Part shown: positions 1 to 7,019 of the stretch, one piece after another
Position numbering within the stretch: the first letter of the stretch is position 1
How the letters are laid out: every line of letters begins with the position of its first letter
Source of the DNA: Lentisphaeria bacterium
GTDB lineage: Bacteria > Verrucomicrobiota > Lentisphaeria > Oligosphaerales > PUNB01
Assembly (NCBI GenBank): GCA_007133055.1
Contig: SLNM01000151.1
Span: forward strand, 1-16,786
DNA length: 16,786 nucleotides
Direction of reading: 5' to 3'
Translations under genes and position numbers: made by a program
The notes under the pieces: generated by a model
Seen by the model: the letters and a program-made list of their open reading frames with translations, nothing else
Told to the model about the DNA's origin: nothing
The model's database searches: none

Positions 1-62
1 CGTCAGCCCGGAGTCATGAAGACACGAAGTCATGAAATCAATAAAACTAAGGACTACGCTTT
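1..62. other. Short intergenic leader with a doubled 8-mer
   Basis: The window opens in non-coding sequence upstream of zupT. The 8-mer GTCATGAA occurs twice (13-20 and 29-36), separated by GACACGAA. This resembles the simple cgaagacacgaag-type repeats seen in bacterial intergenic DNA, but it is too short to classify. AAGGA at 50-54 is a usable Shine-Dalgarno for the ATG at 63. No promoter could be assigned. Confidence 0.35.
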
Positions 63-884
63 ATGGAAATGGAAGGCAGTATCGGTTTTGCATTCGTCCT
101 GACTTTGTTCGCCGGTCTTTCGACCGGAGTGGGGGGTGCCATCGCATTTTTCGCCAAACGCACCAACACCCGGTTTCTGGCCGTTGCTCTAGGGTTTTCC
201 GCCGGGGTGATGATCTATGTTTCCTTTGTTGAAATCATGCCGGAGGCGTTTGAGTCGCTGGGCGACGGCGTTGGTGGCCTTGGCGGGGAGCTGCTTGGAA
301 CTCTCGGCTTCTTCGGCGGCATGCTGCTGATCGGGGCGATCGACCGCTTGGTGCCGTCCTTTGAGAATCCACACGAGCTGCATAGAGTGGAGGAGATTGC
401 CCAACCCCATGAAAAGGTTCCGGCGGACACTCGGGCACTGCATCGCATGGGACTGCTTTCCGCCTTGGCCATCGCCATTCACAACTTCCCGGAGGGGCTG
501 GTAACTTTCACCGCCGCCATGCGCGATCCCGCCCTCGGAGTGACCATCGCCATCGCCATCGCCATCCACAATATCCCCGAAGGCGTCGCTATTTCAGTGC
601 CTATCTACTATGCCACCGGCAGTCGACGCAAGGCTTTTCTGCTCTCATTTGTGTCCGGGCTGGCAGAACCACTGGGCGCGATCGTCGGTTTTTTCCTCTT
701 GCGCGCCTTGCTGGGAGAGATATTTTTCGGCGTGGTTTTTGCCGGGGTCGCCGGAATCATGGTGTTCATTTCCCTCGATCAACTTCTGCCCGCCGCCGAG
801 CGCTATGGCAAGCATCATCTGTGTATTTACGGCTTGATATCGGGAATGGCGGTAATGGCCGCTACTTTGGTGATATTGGACTAG
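63..884 (+). CDS. zupT: ZIP-family zinc/divalent metal transporter (ZupT-like)
   Basis: A 273-residue inner-membrane protein of the ZIP family, which imports zinc and often iron or manganese. The two diagnostic ZIP signatures are visible: HNFPEG at about residues 140-145 (TM4) and HNIPEG at 169-174 (TM5), which together form the binuclear metal site. About eight hydrophobic segments are present, starting directly at the N-terminus (residues 6-30 and 38-60). The loop between TM3 and TM4 (about 100-128) is polar and carries His/Glu residues ([16 protein letters not shown]), as is typical of this loop. Length and layout fit bacterial ZupT (about 260-270 residues). The ATG at 63 has AAGGA 8 nt upstream. 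The stop at 884 lies 3 nt before the next gene, so the two are probably cotranscribed. The exact metal cannot be read from the sequence. Confidence 0.93.
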   Translation: MEMEGSIGFAFVLTLFAGLSTGVGGAIAFFAKRTNTRFLAVALGFSAGVMIYVSFVEIMPEAFESLGDGVGGLGGELLGTLGFFGGMLLIGAIDRLVPSFENPHELHRVEEIAQPHEKVPADTRALHRMGLLSALAIAIHNFPEGLVTFTAAMRDPALGVTIAIAIAIHNIPEGVAISVPIYYATGSRRKAFLLSFVSGLAEPLGAIVGFFLLRALLGEIFFGVVFAGVAGIMVFISLDQLLPAAERYGKHHLCIYGLISGMAVMAATLVILD

Positions 885-887
885 CCT

Positions 888-1700
888 ATGAAACCATTAG
901 TCTTTTCCATACCTGACAGCAATCAATCCGCCTGGCTTGACCAAGTGGCGCAAAGCGATGTTCTGCGGGTTCTGGAGCTGCCCTGCGAGTATCTGGACAC
1001 ACCATCCCAGTGGCAGAGTTTGTCTGACCGGGGATTGACTGTAGCCGCGGCACGCGACCTGATCGCCCCCGAAGCGATGCGAAACCTCAGCGGCTTGTCC
1101 GAAACCCACCGCAACCAGCTCCTCAGCCTGGCCGGATCTCGACTGGCAAGGCTGCGCGAACACGGGGTGGGCACCGTAGTTTTTGATTTCGGAATCGGTC
1201 GCCACGCGGGCGATGATACGTCCTCGCGGTTTGGCCTGAGCGTGAGGTTTCTGCGAGACCTGATGGTGGCGGCGGCGCCGCAGGATGTCAATGTCTGCCT
1301 GCAAGCCAGATTTCCATTCGTCTTTCCGCAGTCTCCGCAGTGGGACTTGATCGGAAACTTAATCCATGAAGTAATGCACCCGAACTGTCGGCTGACGCTC
1401 GACTTGTTCGCCTCGGAGCTGGAGGATGGTTTTGAAGAACGGGAATTTCTACGCCAGTGCGGATACCACCTGAGCGTACTGCGCTTTTGTTTCGAACCAA
1501 TGGCCGGACAGAAGCTTTTGGCCGACTCAGCCAGCGCCTGGCGCAATGCGCTGGCAAACTACCTTTTCAAGGGGCTGGTGGTATTGCGCCCGGTCGGTGA
1601 AATCCCGGTTGAAAAGATTGAAAGTGTGCGACGCAGCCTGGAAACCCAGGCGGAACTGATAATAACACAGGGAGAATCGGCGGATGACGACTTTGTCTGA
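888..1700 (+). CDS. Unrecognised TIM-barrel-like protein between zupT and argD
   Basis: A 270-residue soluble protein that I cannot assign to a named family. It shows a regular alternation of hydrophobic strands and helices: VLRVLELPCEYL, GVGTVVFDFGIGR, VNVCLQARFPFVFP, RLTLDLFASELE, LSVLRFCFEP and GLVVLRPV. This suggests a TIM barrel of the xylose-isomerase-like (sugar phosphate isomerase/epimerase) type. Acidic residues at strand ends (FDF, LDLF, FEP) sit where such enzymes often bind metal, but no full catalytic set is evident. There is no signal peptide or TM segment. It starts 3 nt after zupT with no strong ribosome site, which suggests translational coupling, and its last 17 nt overlap the start of argD. 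The overlaps argue that it is a real gene. The fold is inference; the function is unknown. Confidence 0.72.
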   Translation: MKPLVFSIPDSNQSAWLDQVAQSDVLRVLELPCEYLDTPSQWQSLSDRGLTVAAARDLIAPEAMRNLSGLSETHRNQLLSLAGSRLARLREHGVGTVVFDFGIGRHAGDDTSSRFGLSVRFLRDLMVAAAPQDVNVCLQARFPFVFPQSPQWDLIGNLIHEVMHPNCRLTLDLFASELEDGFEEREFLRQCGYHLSVLRFCFEPMAGQKLLADSASAWRNALANYLFKGLVVLRPVGEIPVEKIESVRRSLETQAELIITQGESADDDFV

Positions 1701-2895
1701 AACAATAGACCTGCAACGACAGTTTGTCCTGCCCACCTATTCGCCGGAGCTGGTTCTAGCCCGCGGCGCCATGTCCCGGGTATGGGACCAGACAGGACGG
1801 GAGTATTTGGACTTCACCAGCGGCATCAGCGTTTGCAACCTCGGCCATTGCCACCCTCGCGTAACCGAGGCGATTCAGCGCCAGGCCGCCACTTTGGTAC
1901 ATGTTTCCAACCTGTTCTACAACCAGCTCCAGCCACGGCTGGCCCGGGTCGTCTCCCAACTTGCCTTCGGAGGAAGAGTTTTCTTCTGCAACAGCGGCGC
2001 CGAGGCGAACGAGGGGATCATCAAATTTGCCCGCCGCTGGGGCGGCGGCTCGGGAAGGTGCCGCATTGTATGCATGGAGAATTCCTTCCATGGCCGTACA
2101 CTGGCCACTTTGGCGGCGACCGGCCGAGCCAAGTACAGAATGGGATTTCAACCGGACACTCCGGGATTCGTGCATGTTCCCTTCAATTCGATCAAGGCGG
2201 CCGAGCAGGCGCTCGACTCGTCAACCGCGGCGGTGCTGGTGGAACCGATACTGGGGGAGGGCGGGGTGATCCCGGCCAATGTCGAATATCTGCGGCAACT
2301 GCGCCGCCTCTGCGATGATCGCGGAATCCTGCTGCTCTTCGATGAAGTTCAGTGCGGCATGGGCAGGAGCGGTGAGATGTTCGCCTTTCAGCATTATGGT
2401 GTCGAGCCCGACGGCATGACTCTGGCCAAGGCTTTGGGCAACGGCTTTCCGATCGGCGCCTTTGTCGTACGAGAACAGTGGGCCGATATTTTCGAACCCG
2501 GAACGCACGCCTCCACTTTCGGCGGCAATCCGCTGGCCTGCGCCGCCGGCCTGGCGGTCTTCGAGACTTTCGAGCAGGACAATGTGCTCGATCATGCCCG
2601 CCGAATGTCGGGGCTGCTGCGTGCCGGACTCGATGAACTGGGGCGAAGGCATACTCTAATAGAAGAGGTTCGCGGGGTCGGCATGATGCTCGGCATTGAC
2701 TTGCGAACCCCGGTCAAGCCCGTGCTGCAAGGGGCGGCAAAGGCGGGGCTTTTGATCCTGTCTGCCGGAGAGAACACCCTGCGGCTGCTGCCGCCACTTA
2801 CGGTCGGCGAAACCGAGGTTGACGATGCCTTGTCCATCCTGGACCAGGTCTTGTCAGCGGCGGGAGCGCAAACGAATGGAGACGGGCAATCCTGA
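1684..2895 (+). CDS. argD: Acetylornithine/ornithine-type class III aminotransferase
   Basis: A 403-residue PLP-dependent class III aminotransferase, most like ArgD, which converts N-acetylglutamate semialdehyde and glutamate to N-acetylornithine and 2-oxoglutarate in arginine synthesis (and succinyl-diaminopimelate in lysine synthesis). Family motifs are all present: NSGAEANE at about 103-110, SFHGRT at 134-139, DEVQCGMGRSG at 220-230, the PLP lysine K249 in TLAKALGNG, and STFGGNPLACAA near 278-289. The length matches ArgD (about 390-410). GGGAG at 1670-1674 precedes the ATG at 1684. Its 5' end overlaps the upstream TIM-barrel gene by 17 nt and its 3' end overlaps the convergent der by 42 nt. 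No other arg genes are nearby, so a related specificity (ornithine or succinylornithine) cannot be excluded. Confidence 0.9.
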   Translation: MTTLSETIDLQRQFVLPTYSPELVLARGAMSRVWDQTGREYLDFTSGISVCNLGHCHPRVTEAIQRQAATLVHVSNLFYNQLQPRLARVVSQLAFGGRVFFCNSGAEANEGIIKFARRWGGGSGRCRIVCMENSFHGRTLATLAATGRAKYRMGFQPDTPGFVHVPFNSIKAAEQALDSSTAAVLVEPILGEGGVIPANVEYLRQLRRLCDDRGILLLFDEVQCGMGRSGEMFAFQHYGVEPDGMTLAKALGNGFPIGAFVVREQWADIFEPGTHASTFGGNPLACAAGLAVFETFEQDNVLDHARRMSGLLRAGLDELGRRHTLIEEVRGVGMMLGIDLRTPVKPVLQGAAKAGLLILSAGENTLRLLPPLTVGETEVDDALSILDQVLSAAGAQTNGDGQS

Positions 2896-4206
2896 CTTCG
2901 GGAAGAAGGCTGACTGCAACTGGTTTTTCAGGTATTGCCGATAGTTTTCACGGGCCAGCCTGCCATCGTTGACGAACAGAAGAAACTGCGGCGGCGGATT
3001 GCCGACCATGGTGCCGTAGAAGAACTTCAGGCGCCCCCTTTTCTCGGCCGGCGGCGGTGTCCGCGCAAAAACGTCATGAACAAACTGATTGACCATGGCG
3101 GTGGGGATTTTCAGGCTGGCTCGCTCGCGCAGTTCGAAGAGCGCTTCGAGCAGGCTCTGCAGATTGTAGCCGCTGACTGCGCAGACTCCGATGATCGGGG
3201 CGTATTGCATGAATGGCAGGGACTGTTCCAGACGGCGGCGCATCTCACGCATCTTGACATGCCGCCCGGCCAAATCCCATTTGTTGGCAACAATAATGCA
3301 TGGCTTATTCTCACTTTCGATCAAGCGCGCGATGCGCCGATCCTGAGCCGAGTTCGTGTCCCCGGCATCGACCACAAAAACCACTGCCTGGCTGCGCTTG
3401 ATGGCGTTTTCCGCACGCATGACGCTGAACAGCTCGACCGCACTGTCGACCCGGCGTTTCCGGCGCAGCCCGGCGGTGTCGATCAGGGTGAACAGGGCTC
3501 GTTCCTGGTCATTTTGCACGGTGATCGGGATATCAACGGCATCGCGGGTGGTGCCGGCGATGTCGCTGACCATCACTCTCGGTTCACCAAGCAGAGCATT
3601 GACCAGGGAGGACTTGCCGACATTGGGGCGGCCGACGACCGCCAGTTGCAGGCCCGGCTTTTCGATTTCCGAGGGAGCTGAGAGCGGCAGCCGAGCCGCC
3701 AGCTCCGCCACCAATGTTTGAAGATTGCGGCCATGACTGCACGAAATCGGAACCACCGGCTGCCAGTCCAGTGCGGCGAACTCGTTGGCTGCGGCTTCCG
3801 CCTGCTGCGCATTGTCGGCTTTGTTGACGGCAACGATAACTTGGGAGGCGCCGCCACGACGCAGCAGCCGGGCAAATTCCCGGTCCAGGGCAGTAATCCC
3901 ATCCCGGCTGTCCACCACCCAAATCAGGCAGTCGGCCTCTCGGATCGTCTCTTCAACCTGATCACGGATCAGACGGTCAAATGCCGACACCCTGCCGTCG
4001 TCGGCGAAAACACCCAGCCCGCCAGTGTCGGTCAGGAGACATTGCCGCCCGGCCAAATGCACCGGGCTGACCACACGATCCCTGGTCACCCCGCTCTCCC
4101 GGTGGACAATGGAGACACGGCGGCCAGCCAGTCGATTGAACAAAGAGGACTTGCCGACATTGGGGCGGCCGACAATGGCCACTACAGGCAGGTTTTGATT
4201 GGTCAT
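2854..4206 (-). CDS. der: Ribosome biogenesis GTPase Der (EngA)
   Basis: A 450-residue protein with two tandem TrmE-Era-EngA-like GTPase domains and a C-terminal KH-like domain, the unique architecture of Der, which is needed for 50S subunit assembly. Domain 1 has GRPNVGKS (13-20), DTGG (60-63) and NKAD (128-131). Domain 2 has GRPNVGKS (192-199), DTAG (243-246) and NKWD (308-311). The KH-like part runs from about residue 350 to the basic tail (RLRSRR). Bacterial Der is usually 435-490 residues. The ATG at 4206 is chosen because the first P-loop then sits at the expected position and GGA lies about 8 nt upstream. The last 42 nt overlap the end of argD on the opposite strand. A 224-nt gap separates it from the PAS gene upstream, so it may have its own promoter. 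Confidence 0.97.
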   Translation of the reverse strand: MTNQNLPVVAIVGRPNVGKSSLFNRLAGRRVSIVHRESGVTRDRVVSPVHLAGRQCLLTDTGGLGVFADDGRVSAFDRLIRDQVEETIREADCLIWVVDSRDGITALDREFARLLRRGGASQVIVAVNKADNAQQAEAAANEFAALDWQPVVPISCSHGRNLQTLVAELAARLPLSAPSEIEKPGLQLAVVGRPNVGKSSLVNALLGEPRVMVSDIAGTTRDAVDIPITVQNDQERALFTLIDTAGLRRKRRVDSAVELFSVMRAENAIKRSQAVVFVVDAGDTNSAQDRRIARLIESENKPCIIVANKWDLAGRHVKMREMRRRLEQSLPFMQYAPIIGVCAVSGYNLQSLLEALFELRERASLKIPTAMVNQFVHDVFARTPPPAEKRGRLKFFYGTMVGNPPPQFLLFVNDGRLARENYRQYLKNQLQSAFFPKSGLPVSIRLRSRR

Positions 4207-4430
4207 TGGAGATTCCGTGTTGGAAGTAAAAGACAGCTTAGAAACCTGATTTTTGACCGAAATCGGGGTTTTAAGAGGTCAGGCGCGACCCGTCGCACAC
4301 GCCTGCGGTGCCGCCCTCCCCCTTGAGCTATCGCCGCCGAGAAGTCGCTAAAGTGGCTATTTTGGCCGAAAAACCCGCCTCCGAGTTTGGCAGCCGGCGC
4401 GAATCTTTTCCTATCGCTGACTGATGCTGC

Positions 4431-5582
4431 TCAGCAAGGCTCCAGGCAAATCAATATGGCGGTGCCGTTGTTTTCTCCGCTGTTGGAAATAATCATGTGC
4501 GCCTGACGAAAAACCCCGTTGATCTCGACCGTTTCCTTCTCCTGCCCGGAGTGAATGAAGCGGGCCAGGCCACTGTCCGGTTCCGCTGCATTGATTGATC
4601 CCAGCAGCTCGCGGGCCGAGCGATTCATACTTAAAACCCGCAACTGCCGATCAACCACCAAGGCGGCCAGAGCACGTTGTTCAAGCTCCTGCATGACCAG
4701 GTCCTTGATATTTTCCAAACGACGGATTCGAATTTCCGCCTCACGGTGGAGTTCTTCCAGCTTATTGTCCAGTTGAACCTCAAACTGATGGCTCAGTCGG
4801 GCCGCCGCCTCGTGCTTGCTGGCTTTGCCCTTGTCGTAATCCTCAATCACCTCCTGGCAAAGCATCCTTATTTGCAGAATGCTGGCATGGTCAACACTTT
4901 TCAAATCGGGCGGGAGGCGGAAGGTGTGATCGGGTGCGAGACTCACCGGAGGTTCCGGGGGTGGCTCCTCAAAATCACCCAGGTCCAGTTCAAAAACTCG
5001 TTGTCCCGAAGTTGGCGGCGGTTTAGCCGCGGCAGGCTCCGGCTCGACGGAGGATGCTTCCGGCCCGGCTGCCGCCTTGCGACTAGGCGCAGCGGAGTCA
5101 GCTTTCATGGCAGTGCCCGGCCCGTAGGTTGTTTTAGCCTTGACTTCACGAATGTGCGGAAGATTGCGCTCCTGCAGCAGAGCCTGCAACGGTCTTCCGT
5201 TCTTTCCCGCAAGATTGACAACAATGTCGACAAAACAGGTCAGCTCATCGCCCGTAATTCCACGATGCCAGGAAAGCCCCGCGACCCCCTTGGACAGCAA
5301 CATGGCGGCCAGCTTTCTGAACATCGGACTGGCAGGTTCGAGCGCAACGCCGCGATAGAAGATTTGGTTGTCTTTGAAAGTCAGGGTTAACTTGCCGTTG
5401 CAAGCGTTAATCGCCTGCTCGAAATCAAATGTGCGGTCAGCCACCGCCCGCTTGAAAACCGGGTGCCGGTGGTGATATACAACGGCAATATTAACCAGCA
5501 CGGCCAGGCTGCGGACCATTTCGTCAACCAAGGCTATGGTATCATTCGGCTGGGATTGTGGTTGGTTGCTCATAATTATCAA
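4431..5582 (-). CDS. PAS-domain protein with an N-terminal HD/HEAT-associated-type domain
   Basis: A 383-residue soluble signalling protein of unknown target. The N-terminal about 150 residues (HHRHPVFKRAV, LTLTFKDNQIFYRGVAL, KGVAGLSWHRGIT) look like the globular domain often found before HD-GYP or HEAT modules. A low-complexity Ala/Pro/Glu linker follows (about 165-225), then a charged, probably coiled-coil helix (about 255-305). A C-terminal PAS-like domain starts at RALAALVVDRQLRVLSMN. No kinase, GGDEF, EAL or HD output domain is present, so it probably works through partners. TTG at 5582 lies 10 nt after AGGA and 3 nt after the stop of the PilZ gene; ATG at 5573 is the alternative start. 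The spacing indicates an operon with the PilZ gene. The domain calls are from pattern recognition only. Confidence 0.75.
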   Translation of the reverse strand: MIIMSNQPQSQPNDTIALVDEMVRSLAVLVNIAVVYHHRHPVFKRAVADRTFDFEQAINACNGKLTLTFKDNQIFYRGVALEPASPMFRKLAAMLLSKGVAGLSWHRGITGDELTCFVDIVVNLAGKNGRPLQALLQERNLPHIREVKAKTTYGPGTAMKADSAAPSRKAAAGPEASSVEPEPAAAKPPPTSGQRVFELDLGDFEEPPPEPPVSLAPDHTFRLPPDLKSVDHASILQIRMLCQEVIEDYDKGKASKHEAAARLSHQFEVQLDNKLEELHREAEIRIRRLENIKDLVMQELEQRALAALVVDRQLRVLSMNRSARELLGSINAAEPDSGLARFIHSGQEKETVEINGVFRQAHMIISNSGENNGTAILICLEPC

Positions 5583-5585
5583 TGG

Positions 5586-5939
5586 TTACTTATCCTGTTG
5601 CCCGCCGGTTCTCACTTGAATGAACTGTCGAAGAACAGAAGCGTTCTCGGCGGACAAGTTTTCGAATTCCATGCCGACTTCGTACATGGCCAACCCGTCC
5701 GCTTCGCGAACCCAGCGCACCACTCCTAGTGTTTGGATCATTTTCTGAAGGGTATGCAGCAGAACTTCAACTTGCAGGCGGGTTCCGACCGGGACAAAGT
5801 CGGGGGTGCGCAACTGCATGCCTGTGGCCGAAATATCCTTGCTCAGCACTTGCAGCGCCTTGCGACTGCCGCCAGGGGCGGCGTAGGTTACGGTCAGGCT
5901 CATTTCCTCTTTCACTCGGAGGGCACGTCGCTTGTCCAT
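5586..5939 (-). CDS. Single-domain PilZ protein, candidate c-di-GMP receptor
   Basis: A 117-residue protein that is essentially one PilZ domain. The two c-di-GMP-contacting motifs are intact: RxxxR (R4 to R8, in RRALR) at the N-terminus and the [D/N]xSxxG box DISATG at residues 35-40. Beta-strand-like segments follow (LQVEVLLHT, TLGVVRWVR, YEVGMEF), ending in a helix (NASVLRQFIQV). PilZ proteins bind cyclic di-GMP and relay it to motility, exopolysaccharide or secretion targets. The ATG at 5939 has GAGGAA upstream with spacing of about 10 nt. It is first in a two-gene unit with the PAS protein (3-nt gap), so the pair probably forms one signalling output. No target can be inferred from the neighbours. 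Confidence 0.88.
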   Translation of the reverse strand: MDKRRALRVKEEMSLTVTYAAPGGSRKALQVLSKDISATGMQLRTPDFVPVGTRLQVEVLLHTLQKMIQTLGVVRWVREADGLAMYEVGMEFENLSAENASVLRQFIQVRTGGQQDK

Positions 5940-6165
5940 AGACTAAATTTCCTCGCTCACAATACCAGCCTGATTCGTGACTGATTCACGGCACAACCGG
6001 TCTGTATTGCATATCCCTCTGCGGCGAAAAAGGCAAGCACAATTAATTTGGCCACCGACCGCAAACGCAGGGGTCAAAAAAAGAATGCATGTAAGGTGAG
6101 CTGTCAATCTACCGTTTCCACTCCGAAAGTCAACCCCTACACAAAATTTGCCGAAAATTTTGTTT

Positions 6166-6194
6166 TAGCCCGAATTTCTGCGAAAGTCGGGCTA
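6166..6194. repeat. Hairpin, 8-bp plus 4-bp stem
   Basis: TAGCCCGA (6166-6173) pairs with TCGGGCTA (6187-6194). After one A-G mismatch, TTTC pairs with GAAA, leaving a 3-nt loop. There is no T-run on either side, so it is not a standard intrinsic terminator. The role is unknown. Confidence 0.55.
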
Positions 6195-6308
6195 GGTTGG
6201 TGCCGTTCCGCGGCAGCGGGCAGAAGGGTAACTCCAGAACTCCCTTTTTCTGGCTCAAAGGTCGCACAAGTTGAACACCATAAAATCGTTGTCGTTGCCA
6301 GCGTAGCG

Positions 6309-6360
6309 GTTGTCGTAATCATTATCGACGAGGTTCGATGACGATCACGATTACGACAAC
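6309..6360. repeat. Long imperfect inverted repeat
   Basis: GTTGTCGTAATC at 6309-6320 is the exact reverse complement of GATTACGACAAC at 6349-6360. The arms extend to 19 nt with 17 pairs (6309-6327 against 6342-6360) around a 14-nt loop. The arms are built from GATTACGA-like simple sequence. No T-run follows. It could be a transcribed structured element or a relic of an intergenic repeat family. Confidence 0.7.
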
Positions 6361-6644
6361 GGTTTGACTTCGGGCGTCTTACTTGTGTGCTCTGCCGAGC
6401 TCTGGCAACTCACAAGGGAAGCCCCCCGCAGGGCGACGATAATGGAGAGAGCCCGGCTGAAAAACAACGCTTACTTGCGGTTGGGATACGTGGGACTTGC
6501 GGCTAAGCCGGAACCACTAAATGCACGGCAGATTGTTATATAACGTCTTTTCTGTGGGTGAATTGCGGCTCTCGCAACTCTCCCAGTTGATGAAATGAGG
6601 CTGTTTTCAAGGTTTCCGGGGTTCTGAAGCCGAAATTATTTTTT

Positions 6645-6791
6645 TCTCGCAAAGTCGCAAAGATCGCCAGGAAAACCTTTTCTTCTCAAAGACCTGGTCC
6701 AAGTTCGCGATGTACGGCAATCGCTGCATCAACAATATGTCTGCTTATCTGGTTTTCATCCATTCTTTGCGATCTTTGCGACTTTGCGAGA
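6645..6791. mobile_element. 147-bp miniature element with perfect 23-bp inverted ends
   Basis: TCTCGCAAAGTCGCAAAGAT and three further bases (6645-6667) recur as an exact reverse complement at 6769-6791, giving 23/23 identity. Between them lies the start of a GxxExxY-type reading frame on the minus strand. Cgcaaag-rich repeats of this kind are, to my recollection, common around GxxExxY genes in many phyla; that link is recalled, not searched. The unit looks like an internally deleted, non-autonomous copy. No target-site duplication is clear at the borders. Confidence 0.72.
6686..6763 (-). pseudogene. GxxExxY-family gene remnant, first 25 codons
   Basis: Reading the minus strand from the ATG at 6763 gives MDENQISRHIVDAA followed by IAVHRELGPGL, then TGA at 6686-6688. 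This matches the usual N-terminus of GxxExxY proteins (about 120-130 residues, often MDENxIS...AxxVHxxLGPGLLExxYE). The break comes exactly at the start of the motif that names the family. After the stop, the same frame continues EEKVFLAIFATL into the left inverted repeat, which resembles a degenerate tail, so most of the central domain appears to be deleted. The intact family has unknown function. The remnant is too short to have been listed as an open frame. The assignment rests on motif memory, but the match over 25 residues is strong. Confidence 0.78.
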
Positions 6792-7019
6792 GTTATTCTT
6801 AGTTCATTGGCAGGATATAATCGCCATTGACCCACAGATTTTGCCATAGAGCCAAAATTTTTAGGTGCGGGAGCGTGGCTAGTTCGGGTATCTATGGGGC
6901 TTCAAGTTCAGGAATATCGAAGCATCAATTGAGCAATCGCCCTATGCAAAGCTGTCTTCAGAACAGCTATGGTATTTTCAGAGGGCAAGGAACAGGTGCT
7001 TTCTCGATAGGTGTTTTTC

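Larger units (their letters stand above)
5940..7019. other. About 1.1 kb gene-free region with hairpins and element debris
   Basis: No convincing intact gene. The open frame at 6048-6341 (97 codons) has no recognisable domain, and its end falls inside an inverted repeat. From left to right I see: a sequence at 6066-6138 beginning AGGGGTCAAAAAAAG and ending CAACCCCTAC, which resembles the flanks of REP-associated transposases but is unproven; a hairpin at 6166-6194; a long hairpin at 6309-6360; a 10-bp palindrome GTTATATAAC at 6535-6544; the decayed GxxExxY element at 6645-6791; and a short stem AGCTGT/ACAGCT at 6950-6968 upstream of the oxidoreductase. The region contains the promoters for both flanking genes, which I could not place. 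Confidence 0.55.

Noticed and set aside
2935..3681. 248-codon plus-strand open frame inside der
   Set aside because: Der is unambiguous from its two complete GTPase motif sets; this frame is its antisense shadow.
4677..5390. 237-codon plus-strand open frame opposite the PAS protein
   Set aside because: It lies fully antisense to the minus-strand gene, which has clear domain structure and operon spacing. The translation looks random.
6048..6341. 97-codon plus-strand open frame in the gene-free region
   Set aside because: No recognisable domain, a Val/Ile run created by the GTT/GTC-rich arm of an inverted repeat, and a stop inside that hairpin. It is more likely a chance frame.
6535..6544. 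GTTATATAAC palindrome as an integron attC-type site
   Set aside because: The sequence does not fit the GTTRRRY core and no convincing paired arm is found, so the resemblance is not enough.
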